Assembly: GCF_000222485.1 (NCBI RefSeq)
Contig: NC_015914.1
Span: 806,001-870,000 of the forward strand
Length of the DNA: 64,000 nt
Direction: 5' to 3'
DNA from: Cyclobacterium marinum DSM 745
Lineage (GTDB): Bacteria; Bacteroidota; Bacteroidia; Cytophagales; Cyclobacteriaceae
A program made the translations under genes and the position numbers. Positions 55,362 through 64,000 of the stretch are shown piece after piece. Each line of letters begins with the position of its first letter. The stretch's first letter is position 1. The notes under the pieces are model-generated. The model made no database searches, was not told where the DNA came from, and saw only the letters and a program-made list of their open reading frames with translations.

Positions 55362-55400
55362 AAAAAAGTGCAGCTTAAAATTCAAGCTGCACTTTTTTTT
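55362..55400 (+). terminator. Strong intrinsic terminator after the YXWGXW gene
   Basis: A stem of about 15 bp (core AAGTGCAGCTT and its complement) with a 7-nt loop ends in eight T residues on the plus strand; A tracts on the left make it functional in both directions. It serves the convergent pair of genes at 53888-55291 and 55580-56503. Confidence 0.93.
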
Positions 55401-55579
55401 ATTCCATAAATTACTTTTTAACCTGAACCCTGCAATAAGATTTGTAGTGATAGTGTAATCACATGAAATCTAGCTTTTTGAAGGATGGGTCATCGCATTA
55501 TTGAGGTTAACAGCCGGAAAAAAACACTTGATTTAAAATGATTCCATCACCTAATTGTTGGTAAATACCTATTCTGAAT

Positions 55580-56503
55580 TTAAGAAGCCTCTTTTACTAT
55601 GGACTTCATTTTAGAAAGTCCCGTTTTAGCTACTAGTAAGGGATCTTGTTTCCAATATTCAGGGTTAAATAATTCAAGCGACAATACTTTATCTCCTCCC
55701 ATATTTTGCAAATCTTTGACCACCTGGACCAAAGGACCTACACCATCTCCCGGGTAAACCCTATCTTTATCTGCTTGTTCTTCCCTAGGTATATTTGCTG
55801 TAAAATCATTCATGTGAAAAATCTCTATGGCATTTCCTGCAATCAATTTCAATCCTTCAAAGTCCGAACCACCTCTGAATAAATGATAAATATCCGGCAA
55901 CAAACGAGCATCCGGATCATTCGCTATTGCCGCCACCATTAGGATTTGCCCTAAATGATGAAAAGGCTTGAAAGCACCCCAAAATTCCAATTGAGGCATG
56001 ACACCAGTTTTTCTACCTAATTTAATTAATTCTTTAAATTTCTGGCCGGCAGAAAAAAGATCTACCGGAGCTTCTCCACCTATTCCAGGAGCAGCCACTC
56101 TATGACAGCCTATGGCTGCAAGTAAATTCATTTCCTCTTCCATTTGCTTAAATCCTTGCTTACTTTTTTCTTCATCAGTTGCCATCCAAGGAGCAAAACC
56201 AATTGCATTCTCTACTTTCAACCCACTTTCTTTAATCATCGAGGCCAAATCAGAAGTGCTGTTACCATCAGCGAGGTACTTTTGTAAATCCTGAATCCAG
56301 ATTTCAATCCCGTCATATCCTGCCTCAGCTGCAATTTCAATGTACTTGGCTAATCCAGGGTTTTGCCCCCTAATGGTGCTGGTATTTAAACAATAAGTGA
56401 ATTTACCTTTCTTTTTGGGTGCAGCGAATGTAGTCATTGGCTGGATAGCAGCCAAAGTACCTAACCCCATTGTTTTGAGAACATTTCTTCTATTAACCTC
56501 CAT
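55580..56503 (-). CDS. Exported sugar phosphate isomerase/epimerase-like TIM barrel
   Basis: This 307-residue protein starts with a Tat-like signal, NRRNVLKTMGLGTLAA, ending near TTFAA (residue 28). The rest is a xylose-isomerase-like/AP-endonuclease-2-type TIM barrel: AGYDGIEIWIQDL, LEFWGAFKPFHHLG, DIYHLFRGG, IFHMNDF and LSLELFNPEYW provide candidate Glu, Asp and His metal ligands. Members of this family isomerise or epimerise sugars or act on inositol derivatives; exported versions with Tat signals are common in Cytophagales next to sugar degradation genes. It stands alone here, convergent with the YXWGXW gene. The substrate cannot be predicted. Confidence 0.85.
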   Translation of the reverse strand: MEVNRRNVLKTMGLGTLAAIQPMTTFAAPKKKGKFTYCLNTSTIRGQNPGLAKYIEIAAEAGYDGIEIWIQDLQKYLADGNSTSDLASMIKESGLKVENAIGFAPWMATDEEKSKQGFKQMEEEMNLLAAIGCHRVAAPGIGGEAPVDLFSAGQKFKELIKLGRKTGVMPQLEFWGAFKPFHHLGQILMVAAIANDPDARLLPDIYHLFRGGSDFEGLKLIAGNAIEIFHMNDFTANIPREEQADKDRVYPGDGVGPLVQVVKDLQNMGGDKVLSLELFNPEYWKQDPLLVAKTGLSKMKSIVKEAS

Positions 56504-56935
56504 TTATTCACTTCTTATTTATTGGTATCTAATATTACGGTCAAATAAATCGGTACAATCCGAAATTTGCAATGTGTTTCGTAGTGATTTCTCCCAAGAA
56601 AATCTATTGCATATTTTGGTTTAAAAACCGTCTAACCCCATAAAACTACAAAAATTAATGGCAAATTTAAGGGAATAATAGGGGTCATTTTTTTTATTGA
56701 CCTAATAAGAATACACCTAAAATATAAATATTTTCACTTCGATTAATGGAAGACAACCCAAGGTTAGGTAGCTTAGACCATGTTGACATAAACTTCTTTA
56801 ATACATCTGCTCTTCAAATCGCTAAATAATATTTTTACCTTTAACCATTCTATGGAATTAGATTTTTACTTTACAAGTCAATCAAACCTGACACACTGCT
56901 CTCTCTTTTGAAGTTTCTGTATTCTTTCAAAATAA
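56504..56935. other. Divergent spacer between isomerase-like and GT-C-like genes
   Basis: About 430 bp between divergent genes, so two promoters are expected. A 27-codon frame at 56746-56829 has no protein-like character that I trust. No repeats or hairpins were seen. Confidence 0.45.
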
Positions 56936-58450
56936 ATGATGTTTATGTTTAATTCTTTTAGAAAGATATATGGTCAAAATTTATCCATCAGTAAATTCAC
57001 TGTCATTACTGTTTTAACATTACTTTTTTTAGCTGTTCTGACGGGTACCATATTGGATTTTTGGAAATATGGCCCATATTTCACACCTGATACAGTTGGA
57101 TATTTTAAAATGATTCACGGGAATTATGAGGATCTTGGTGTATTGTCACCCTTTTATTCTTTTGTCCTTTCCTTACCACCATTTAATTTTCTTTCCATTT
57201 TTGATCGAGCAACTGTTTCGTCAATAGCAGTATTTTTACTTGCAATGCTTTTCAATTTTAAGTTCTGCCAGCAATTAAAAAATCAAAACATAAGTTTATT
57301 TTATGCTTTGGGCTGCAGTTTACTTTCATGGTGGTCCTTCCGCATTTTAGGGAGGGCACATGCAGACAGTCATTTTTATGTCTTGTTACTGCTATGGTTA
57401 TATCTATTTGTATGGAAAAAGGCAGATGAGAAATGGAATATTATTCTGATGAGTTTTCTTTCGGCTGTGATGATATGGTCTAAACTGAACACCTTATTTT
57501 TAGTGCCTCTTTTGGTTGTCTGGATATTGCTTAGTAAAGAAAAGCAATGGCTAATCGTGATAGGATCCATCCTTTGCTCATGGGCTGTGTACCAAGTCGT
57601 ACTCCCGGAAAATATACTCGAAATTCACCTCTCCAATCAGGTGGTGTTAGAAATGACTCCAACAAATCCTTTTAAGCATTTTTACGAAAATTTAGCTACC
57701 TGGGCACAGGTAAGCTTAGGGTTAATATTTTCTGACTTCATCACTCAATATATCCCATTACCATTAGCCTTTGTCCTCGGCTGCTTAGGTTTTGTTCTGT
57801 TAAGTAAACATATTGTCAAATTCCGTTTAAAATACAATGATCCAATTTATAAACTAGTCTTAGTTAGCTTGGTATATAGCATTTTTTTCCTTGGCTTTCA
57901 ACAGTGGATCGGATACAAAGAAATCAACTTCAGAACTTTATTCCCACACCTTCTGGTGTTGTCATTGGCACTTTGGCTAGTCCTCATTCAAAAAAGAAAA
58001 ATAGTGGCTCTAGTAACACTTGTCTTTCTTATTACCGGTCATACTCTAATAGGCCATTACTTAACATGGCAGAGAAATGATGTTTATTCTTTATTTGCAG
58101 CAAAAAGCTTTCATAACAGTGACAAAAAGCAAACCATTGACAATTTACTAAATGGAAAACAACAGCAAATTTATACTGATGCTCCCGAAAAAATCATGCT
58201 TTCCTTTTTATACAATGAGGTCAATCAAATCGACCCAAGAACCCGATTTATTGAAGGAAAAAACTATCTGTTAAGTGAGGAGGAAAGCCTGTTAGCGCGT
58301 AAGAGAAGTATAGAAGCATTATTAAATGGTTCAGGAATTATTGTCCTTTTTCACTTAATGGAAATCGATGGTTTGGATAGCAGGCCTTATGTACGTGTGC
58401 ACAAAGAAAATGGACTGGTAATATATTATTTGGATTCTTTATCGCAATAA
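56936..58450 (+). CDS. GT-C-like multi-spanning membrane protein
   Basis: This 504-residue protein has about ten or more membrane helices and a long C-terminal soluble tail (about 395-504). The first extracytoplasmic loop contains GPYFTPDTVGYFKMIHGNY with an acidic residue where GT-C enzymes (ArnT, PMT and relatives) hold their catalytic Asp. GRAHADSHFYVLLLLWLY follows in a later loop. It probably transfers a sugar from a polyprenyl-phosphate carrier to an envelope glycan, lipid or protein. The assignment rests on topology and one motif. Its stop codon overlaps the end of the PorU2-like gene on the opposite strand by 12 bp. Another reading is a membrane protein of unknown function. Confidence 0.6.
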   Translation: MMFMFNSFRKIYGQNLSISKFTVITVLTLLFLAVLTGTILDFWKYGPYFTPDTVGYFKMIHGNYEDLGVLSPFYSFVLSLPPFNFLSIFDRATVSSIAVFLLAMLFNFKFCQQLKNQNISLFYALGCSLLSWWSFRILGRAHADSHFYVLLLLWLYLFVWKKADEKWNIILMSFLSAVMIWSKLNTLFLVPLLVVWILLSKEKQWLIVIGSILCSWAVYQVVLPENILEIHLSNQVVLEMTPTNPFKHFYENLATWAQVSLGLIFSDFITQYIPLPLAFVLGCLGFVLLSKHIVKFRLKYNDPIYKLVLVSLVYSIFFLGFQQWIGYKEINFRTLFPHLLVLSLALWLVLIQKRKIVALVTLVFLITGHTLIGHYLTWQRNDVYSLFAAKSFHNSDKKQTIDNLLNGKQQQIYTDAPEKIMLSFLYNEVNQIDPRTRFIEGKNYLLSEEESLLARKRSIEALLNGSGIIVLFHLMEIDGLDSRPYVRVHKENGLVIYYLDSLSQ

Positions 58451-61400
58451 ATACATTTTACCATATCCTTTTTTAAAGGCTTTATCTCCGGCGGTGTTTC
58501 TATGCTCCATAAATTGTCCATTTTTCCTTACCAAAACCCTGTAAATATAGACGCCATTGGCCAGTTGGTCGCCAAATTCATCTTTACCATCCCAAGCATA
58601 TTCTGTAATATTGTTCCCTATTGATATAGGTCCCAATTCATCCTGAAAAATTTCTTTAACCACTTTCCCTGTAATGGTCATGATCTGGATTTTAATTTCG
58701 TCAGGAATCTCTGCTCCTGTAACCGTAAACACAAACCTCACACTACTACTAAACGGGTTGGGATAGGGATAAAAATTAGTAATCTGACTTTCATTGACCA
58801 CTTCAAAGCTAACTTCATAAGGAACGGTTCCTGCCATATTCCCTGCCGCATCACTTGCATTTATTTTCAAAGTATAGACCCCATCATCCAATGGTCCCGG
58901 CTGAAATTCTATGGTAAAATCCGCATTTTCGGTGGCAGGAAACCACTTTACCCTTTCATTGCTGAAACTGATTTTTTCAAAATCACAAGTTTCACATGGT
59001 GCTCTTAGCATCAATTCCATCCCCGTCGTATCTTGCTTGAGGGCAATCTTATTTTCATCCTTCACCTTTGCAGAAACAATCACTGTAGGAGAAACAATAT
59101 CTCCATTCATAATGTATTTACCATCAAAATTAACATCTAAGACCGGGTTTAAATTATCACCATTTACTTTAAAGTATTCAGGCAAATCCATTACATTATT
59201 TCTATAAACTTGTTCCGTTAAAATTCTTGGATTTACAAACACATTTAAGGAATTATCACCTCCATTACCTTTGGAATCAAAAGGAATGGTAAAAGTTGCT
59301 GATTCCCCACCTTTCACAGCCGGTATTTTAATTGTATGCTCTGTGACTTTCCTTTGGTCTACATTCAGAAATGAATAATCTACCTGAATGGAGTCGAGAA
59401 AATCATGTTTTGAAATATTGATAAATTCAAAAGTCAATTGATCCTCTTCCCCTTCATCTAAAATTACTTCGCTTCGTTGATCATTTAAGATCAACACTCC
59501 CTCAGGTACCCCGGTATAATCTACCTGCCATTTGGCCAATTGTGGCAATTCTTGATCAGGCAAATCTTCCAAAGAATAGCGCAATCTAAGGTAAGGATAG
59601 CTGCCAGCATCAAAACCGGTAAGATCCATTGTTTCCAATGTCACATCTTGTAACAAAGACACCTCCCCCCCATCAGGAGTCACCCCTATTACATCCATGG
59701 AACTATTTTCCGGCTGAAATAAATCTTTACCTCTCACTTCATTAAAAAAACTGATCCAATCTGATGCAGGTCCTACTTTTGGAGAGAGTATATTACCAGT
59801 TGGAAAATATCCCTGAATATCTGTTTCAAAAGAAATAACTTGGGAATCTCTTTCAATCTCATCATCTACCGAAGGCACCAACTCAATGGCTTCGCCCGGA
59901 CGCATTCCTTTTTTACCAAAAAGTATATAAGGGTCTCCGGTCTCTAAGTTTCTTAATGTGGCCTCATTTGCTCCTAATTCTTTTAGTTTGATATAAGCTT
60001 CGTCCGGCCAATCAGAAAATGTCACCCGCCCGACCGAAAAAATAATTACATAATCATCTTCTTTCATGCCATCTACAAAGTCCAATAACATGGTATTTCC
60101 TTCTCCGGTTATGTTGGCATTAGATATACTCTGTATAACCTGAGGAACTCTGCCACATGACCTAGAGTCCAATACATCAATCGTAACCAAGGGGACCGGC
60201 AAGTATGGCTCCAGGGTTTGATGGTCAAATGCCATTAAACCAAGGGTTCCATTGCTGCAAAATCGATTGAAAGTATCTAAGATATATGCTACACCATTCA
60301 ACATTATCTGTGTGTTTTCCACGCTATAATCTTCATTTTCTGAACCAAAAGTAAATACATCGATATTTAAGGCAGTCTCCTGAAATTGCCAATGTTGGTC
60401 AGAAGCTGAAATACTTATATTGGAAAGCTGATTCTCTAAAAATTGAGGCATTTTCCTTTGGGTCCAGCCCTCCGGTCCATTTTCTATATAGGAAAAGCTG
60501 CTCCCTTTCCAACTTACATCTTCCCCTTCCCTTGGGGAAGAAAATTTAGTCCTCCAATAAAAGGTCAAGGAATCTACTTGAGGAATATCTTCAAATAAAT
60601 CCACTTTCCACCTAGCCAAATTACTCGTTGTGATTCTTACTTCTTTCCTTCTGGGACTTGAAAAATCTGAAGCAGTATCAAGTTGGATGGTTAGGTTTCT
60701 TTGCTCTGTGGCCAATCCTGGAATCTGTGCAATTAACTCCACTTCTCTTTCATTAACAATCCCAAAATCTAGAGGAAATAAATTTAGTGTCCCGCTTAAA
60801 GGCACAAAGAATGAAACCGATACTGTATTGTTAGCATAGGTCATTTCTTCTATCTCTTTGGCTTTATTTACAGTAATGGTAAACAAGTTGTCTCCAAAAG
60901 AATTTATACCCGAGTTAGGTATAGAAAGTATCAAAGTATCTAACCTGAATACTGGAGGTATTGTGCTTGTAGGTAATGAAATTACAGTCCCATCCGGTAG
61001 TTGTCGGCTGACATCCACGTCAACTTCATCAAGGTCTACAATCCCTAAATTCCTAATAGGTATGGTTAACTCCAACGTGTCGGAAAGCGAATTTAAAACT
61101 TGGCCATTAATCCCTCCCAACTCAATATTATCTGCATATAGCGCATAATCTGCTTTATTGGCCGGGAAAATTCTAACTGCCGGATCCCCTAGCATAATGA
61201 TTTGATTGGCATGAGATTGATTTACTTCAGAATCTCCATACCTGGAAAAAAACAACTTTTCCGCTTGAAGTTTAACTCTTCCTAGATTTTGGTAAATCAT
61301 ACTGGAATCTGAAAAGGCTGTGGCATAAAAGGATTCGCTAAATCTCCTTAAATACACATCTATACCCACATCTGCATGGGCCAAAAAATTTGAAGCTCCT

Positions 61401-63490
61401 CGATCAGGTGTTATGATCCAATCCTCACCAAAAGTATAAGCATCACCAAAAGCATTTCCTGCGTCGCAGCCATTTAAAAGTAAAACGGGATATTTGCCCT
61501 TATTTCTATATCCCATCTCATTGACACTGGCAAAACCAATATCTATGTCAGTAGTGGAAGGCGCTGCATGACCAAAAAAGGTTACCAAACTCAAGCCTTC
61601 ATTCACTTGATCTGAAATATTTATTAATTCAGTCGTTTCATTTGATCTTTTTCTTACTGTCTCCACATTCCCTCCAAGATATACGTCCTCAGCGATCACC
61701 TTAAACCCATTTAGAAAATTATAAAACCTCTCTAACTCAAAAGCTGATCTCCCTCCACTCAGGTGTATCAAATTTTTCTGCCAGGTTTCTGACACTCCCA
61801 ATGCATCTTTTTCCTTAATTTTATCTAAATAGGCTGCAACATCATTAGGTGTTCTGGCAGGAATTCGGCCAACGCTTATATTTCTTTCTAAGGGCTTTGA
61901 TGGATCTAACCCAATTACAAATCGGTTGTCTGAATATGGATACCCAAAAGTGGGAACCAACTCTTGAAAACTAAAAACCGCTGGGTTATTTCTATAAAAA
62001 TAGGTTACCCCTGAAGATCTTTTTGTATTGAAAATACCGTAAGCCCTACCTACCAAAAGGACATTTTCAGGAACATAATGCTCTTGATAAAGGGATAGAA
62101 ACCTTCTGATACCCAAAGGGGATTTTTCCCCGAAAGAGAATTGATTGTATAAATCCTGAACATTTACTGTTAAGGTATCATATCCTCCTCCTAGTGGTGT
62201 GGCTCTATAAGCAGCATATGCTCCTACGGGGTCGCCGTAGTTGTCAGCAGGCTCCCTCAATAATTCGTGGGATATAATGATAAAATTTGCCGGTTGATTG
62301 AGTAAATCCCTAAACCTAACCTTCTCTAAAACATTTAATTCAACAATATTTGTTTGATTTTGAATCATTACACGACCTGCTGTCCCGGTGGGAAGGTAAA
62401 GATCAGTACCGGATTTTTTTACATCCAGTCTTACCGGGTTAGTAATATCTGTTATATTATAAGCTATGTAATCCTCATTGACATCATTTATAACTAAAGT
62501 TTTATCCTCATCATTAAAAGTAAAAGTTTGCGCCTCAAAATCACCTGAAACACCTTTGCTACTATAATTTAACTGTGCATAATTTATAGATATATTGTCA
62601 AGGTTGTTGTCAACCCCCATGGAAGTTACTCGGATATAACATTCTCCTCCGGCTGAAAAGTCAGACAGTTCAATTTGTTCTGATAGTATAAAGATCTCAA
62701 ATTCTTCAAAAGTATATTGCCCCAGTTCTCTTAAGTTATTGACGGTAGGTCCTATCTCGACCGACATTTTATGTGAAGTTTCTGACCTCCCGGCTATGCT
62801 AAGCTCCAGTCCGGGGCTACCATTTCCCTCCACTACCTCTCCTAAACCTTCAAAGGTTAATGTCCTACTTCTTCCCCTAGAAATAGTGGCAGAAGTCCAG
62901 CCTTGACCTTGGTCATATAAGGATAAATGCACCGCTGGGAAATATTCCCTTCCTAAGGCATATTGTTCAGCAAAATGCTGAAGGGATTCTAACGTATAAG
63001 TCTCAATCTCTTCCTGACCTTCTCCTGCAGTGGGGGCTGAAATTCTTTTACCAAAACTACCGCTATCCACTGTAAAAAAGAAAGCTGTGGTATCATTGTG
63101 CGTATTGTAATGAGGATTGGTCATCCAAGATTCATCTTCATACAATAATTTGTCCAATGTTCCATCATTCCTTTTCCCAATAAATTCCAGGTAATCATTT
63201 TGATCAAATGAGCCATCTTCTTGCCCACTAATGTACACAGACACCTCTTCTCCCCGGTGGTAAACTTTGATTTCACGTGGATCCAAATCATCAACCGCCA
63301 AGCCTGAAGCAGAGAGTGTGGTATAGCTTATCCGATAAACGCCATCGGAATTTGTTGGTATTTTATAATAATCTCTGTCATAATGTATCCAATCATTTGA
63401 CTGCCCACAAACAAAAAAGTGCAGCAGTATGCCCCAAAAAAGGAAGGCTAAACGCAAGGCTTTAAAATAATATATTTTATAATCCATCAT
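58439..63490 (-). CDS. porU2: PorU2-like C25 family cysteine peptidase (T9SS sortase type)
   Basis: This 1683-residue protein has an N-terminal hydrophobic signal region (about 10-30, with LHFFVCGQ). A gingipain-like C25 peptidase domain spans about residues 400-790 with both catalytic residues: His about 638 in FFGHAAPS and Cys about 674 in LLLNGCDAGNAFG. Several beta-sandwich domains follow, and the C-terminal region (about 1565-1683) has YPYPNPFSSSVRFVF and ANGVYIYRVLV, a FlgD-like/T9SS-type sorting domain. PorU is the sortase that cleaves T9SS cargo and attaches it to the surface lipopolysaccharide. The long form and its pairing with a PorV/PorQ-like gene match proteins annotated as PorU2. 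It overlaps the upstream gene by 14 bp, so they are co-translated. Confidence 0.8.
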   Translation of the reverse strand: MMDYKIYYFKALRLAFLFWGILLHFFVCGQSNDWIHYDRDYYKIPTNSDGVYRISYTTLSASGLAVDDLDPREIKVYHRGEEVSVYISGQEDGSFDQNDYLEFIGKRNDGTLDKLLYEDESWMTNPHYNTHNDTTAFFFTVDSGSFGKRISAPTAGEGQEEIETYTLESLQHFAEQYALGREYFPAVHLSLYDQGQGWTSATISRGRSRTLTFEGLGEVVEGNGSPGLELSIAGRSETSHKMSVEIGPTVNNLRELGQYTFEEFEIFILSEQIELSDFSAGGECYIRVTSMGVDNNLDNISINYAQLNYSSKGVSGDFEAQTFTFNDEDKTLVINDVNEDYIAYNITDITNPVRLDVKKSGTDLYLPTGTAGRVMIQNQTNIVELNVLEKVRFRDLLNQPANFIIISHELLREPADNYGDPVGAYAAYRATPLGGGYDTLTVNVQDLYNQFSFGEKSPLGIRRFLSLYQEHYVPENVLLVGRAYGIFNTKRSSGVTYFYRNNPAVFSFQELVPTFGYPYSDNRFVIGLDPSKPLERNISVGRIPARTPNDVAAYLDKIKEKDALGVSETWQKNLIHLSGGRSAFELERFYNFLNGFKVIAEDVYLGGNVETVRKRSNETTELINISDQVNEGLSLVTFFGHAAPSTTDIDIGFASVNEMGYRNKGKYPVLLLNGCDAGNAFGDAYTFGEDWIITPDRGASNFLAHADVGIDVYLRRFSESFYATAFSDSSMIYQNLGRVKLQAEKLFFSRYGDSEVNQSHANQIIMLGDPAVRIFPANKADYALYADNIELGGINGQVLNSLSDTLELTIPIRNLGIVDLDEVDVDVSRQLPDGTVISLPTSTIPPVFRLDTLILSIPNSGINSFGDNLFTITVNKAKEIEEMTYANNTVSVSFFVPLSGTLNLFPLDFGIVNEREVELIAQIPGLATEQRNLTIQLDTASDFSSPRRKEVRITTSNLARWKVDLFEDIPQVDSLTFYWRTKFSSPREGEDVSWKGSSFSYIENGPEGWTQRKMPQFLENQLSNISISASDQHWQFQETALNIDVFTFGSENEDYSVENTQIMLNGVAYILDTFNRFCSNGTLGLMAFDHQTLEPYLPVPLVTIDVLDSRSCGRVPQVIQSISNANITGEGNTMLLDFVDGMKEDDYVIIFSVGRVTFSDWPDEAYIKLKELGANEATLRNLETGDPYILFGKKGMRPGEAIELVPSVDDEIERDSQVISFETDIQGYFPTGNILSPKVGPASDWISFFNEVRGKDLFQPENSSMDVIGVTPDGGEVSLLQDVTLETMDLTGFDAGSYPYLRLRYSLEDLPDQELPQLAKWQVDYTGVPEGVLILNDQRSEVILDEGEEDQLTFEFINISKHDFLDSIQVDYSFLNVDQRKVTEHTIKIPAVKGGESATFTIPFDSKGNGGDNSLNVFVNPRILTEQVYRNNVMDLPEYFKVNGDNLNPVLDVNFDGKYIMNGDIVSPTVIVSAKVKDENKIALKQDTTGMELMLRAPCETCDFEKISFSNERVKWFPATENADFTIEFQPGPLDDGVYTLKINASDAAGNMAGTVPYEVSFEVVNESQITNFYPYPNPFSSSVRFVFTVTGAEIPDEIKIQIMTITGKVVKEIFQDELGPISIGNNITEYAWDGKDEFGDQLANGVYIYRVLVRKNGQFMEHRNTAGDKAFKKGYGKMYLLR

Positions 63491-64000
63491 ATAATCTAAA
63501 ACCAGACTTTAATGGGTTAAGAGAAACTTTAACACTGAACACATGTGAATAAGGTGTTTCAGAAATACTACCGATATCAGTAAGTGCATAATCCACTAAG
63601 ACGGCCTCACTGACTTTAAATCCCAAGCCAAATCCGGGCTGAAAAGAGGTGTACTTTGAACCATCAAAATCTTTCAATGTTTGCATATTTCCAGCCCCAA
63701 TCCTAAAAAATGCACTCTGTCGATATCCCAACTCCATACCAATTTTGGGGGAAACATTAAACAGATCACTTCCATACAATGCGTTTCTTTCTCCGTCAAA
63801 GGTTAGGTCTAAATCCAAAACCGTCAAAAAATCAATCTCTTCTGTAAGCTCGAAATTTCTAGAAAAACTCAGGGTAGCCCTTGGGAGGGTTAGCTCGATA
63901 CTATTAATTGGAATTTGATTTTGGGTTTGGGCATAAATGTCCCTAACCAAATCAGCATTGTGAGACCAAGCATTGAAAGTGGTGGTAATATCCCTTGCCA
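63477..64000 (-). CDS. porV2: PorV/PorQ-like outer membrane barrel (PorV2-like, 5'-truncated by window edge)
   Basis: The frame runs to the right edge, so the N-terminus is missing. The 174 visible residues begin ARDITTTFNAWSHNADLV, the part of the PorV/PorQ family where a plug or first strands occur. Alternating hydrophobic strands typical of an outer membrane beta barrel follow: LPRATLSFSRNF, PKIGMELGYRQSAFFRIGAG, FQPGFGLGFKV and HVFSVKVSLNP. PorV is the shuttle that passes T9SS cargo from the translocon to the PorU sortase. The direct 14-bp overlap with the PorU2-like gene supports the same functional pairing here. It is partial, so family rank (PorV, PorV2 or PorQ) is tentative. Confidence 0.68.
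   Translation of the reverse strand, partial: ARDITTTFNAWSHNADLVRDIYAQTQNQIPINSIELTLPRATLSFSRNFELTEEIDFLTVLDLDLTFDGERNALYGSDLFNVSPKIGMELGYRQSAFFRIGAGNMQTLKDFDGSKYTSFQPGFGLGFKVSEAVLVDYALTDIGSISETPYSHVFSVKVSLNPLKSGFRLYDGL

Noticed and set aside
1..64000. Anti-phage defence island, prophage, integron or tRNA-associated insertion
   Set aside because: No nuclease/helicase defence sets, phage structural genes, integrase, attachment repeats or tRNA genes were found on either strand.

Overview
The window looks like a chromosomal segment of an AT-rich Bacteroidota, most likely a marine-type member of the Cytophagales (Cyclobacteriaceae-like). Supporting signs are C-terminal type IX secretion system (T9SS) sorting domains on large secreted proteins, a PorU2/PorV2-like pair at the right end, a Lacal_2735-type small protein, a surface-lipoprotein signal (Cys followed by acidic residues) and few recognisable Shine-Dalgarno sites. 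No rRNA, tRNA, CRISPR array, integrase or intact transposase was seen. No promoter could be assigned with confidence.

Positions 1-48804 form one large exopolysaccharide (EPS) locus. At the left is a 5'-truncated polysaccharide deacetylase, followed on the minus strand by a GT2 glycosyltransferase, an exostosin-like protein, an ABC exporter/flippase (copy A) and a WcaJ-type initiating phosphoglycosyltransferase. A divergent plus-strand run (7360-14610) carries a Wzc/GumC-type co-polymerase kinase, a Wzy/O-antigen-ligase-like membrane protein, a sulfotransferase, a DUF354 protein and an AlgD-type nucleotide-sugar dehydrogenase. A minus-strand run (14726-23292) carries two tandem paralogous GT4 enzymes, a second deacetylase, two CelD/BcsL-type GNAT proteins and another GT4. 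Then come a 3154-residue T9SS cargo protein (propeller, malectin, Kelch, FN3 and four LamG domains), three heparin-lyase-I-like (PF14099-type) proteins of different architecture, a GT2, a GT4, a polysaccharide pyruvyltransferase and a second, almost identical ABC exporter (copy B).

Taken together the genes predict a Wzy-type, sulfated and pyruvylated polysaccharide that probably contains a uronic acid. It would be flipped by an ABC exporter, polymerised by Wzy/Wzc, trimmed by deacetylases, and bound or cut outside the cell by T9SS-secreted and lipid-anchored lectin/lyase proteins. No Wza export channel and no MOP-family Wzx flippase are in the window.

The strongest unusual signal is the pair of ABC exporter genes. 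They form a 1.8-kb direct repeat, with 8 mismatches counted by eye, lying 38,821 bp apart and bracketing most of the locus. Identity stops abruptly 62 bp before the stop codon of copy A (61 bp before that of copy B), where the two genes remain alignable but diverged. This favours gene conversion between older paralogs, and the repeat could also mediate deletion of the interval.

Positions 50178-64000 are more ordinary chromosome: a FabH-like ketoacyl-ACP synthase III overlapping a gene of unknown function, a MORN-repeat protein, the Lacal_2735-type small protein, a YXWGXW/Ser-Arg-rich protein, a Tat-signal sugar isomerase-like protein, a GT-C-like membrane protein and the PorU2/PorV2-like pair.
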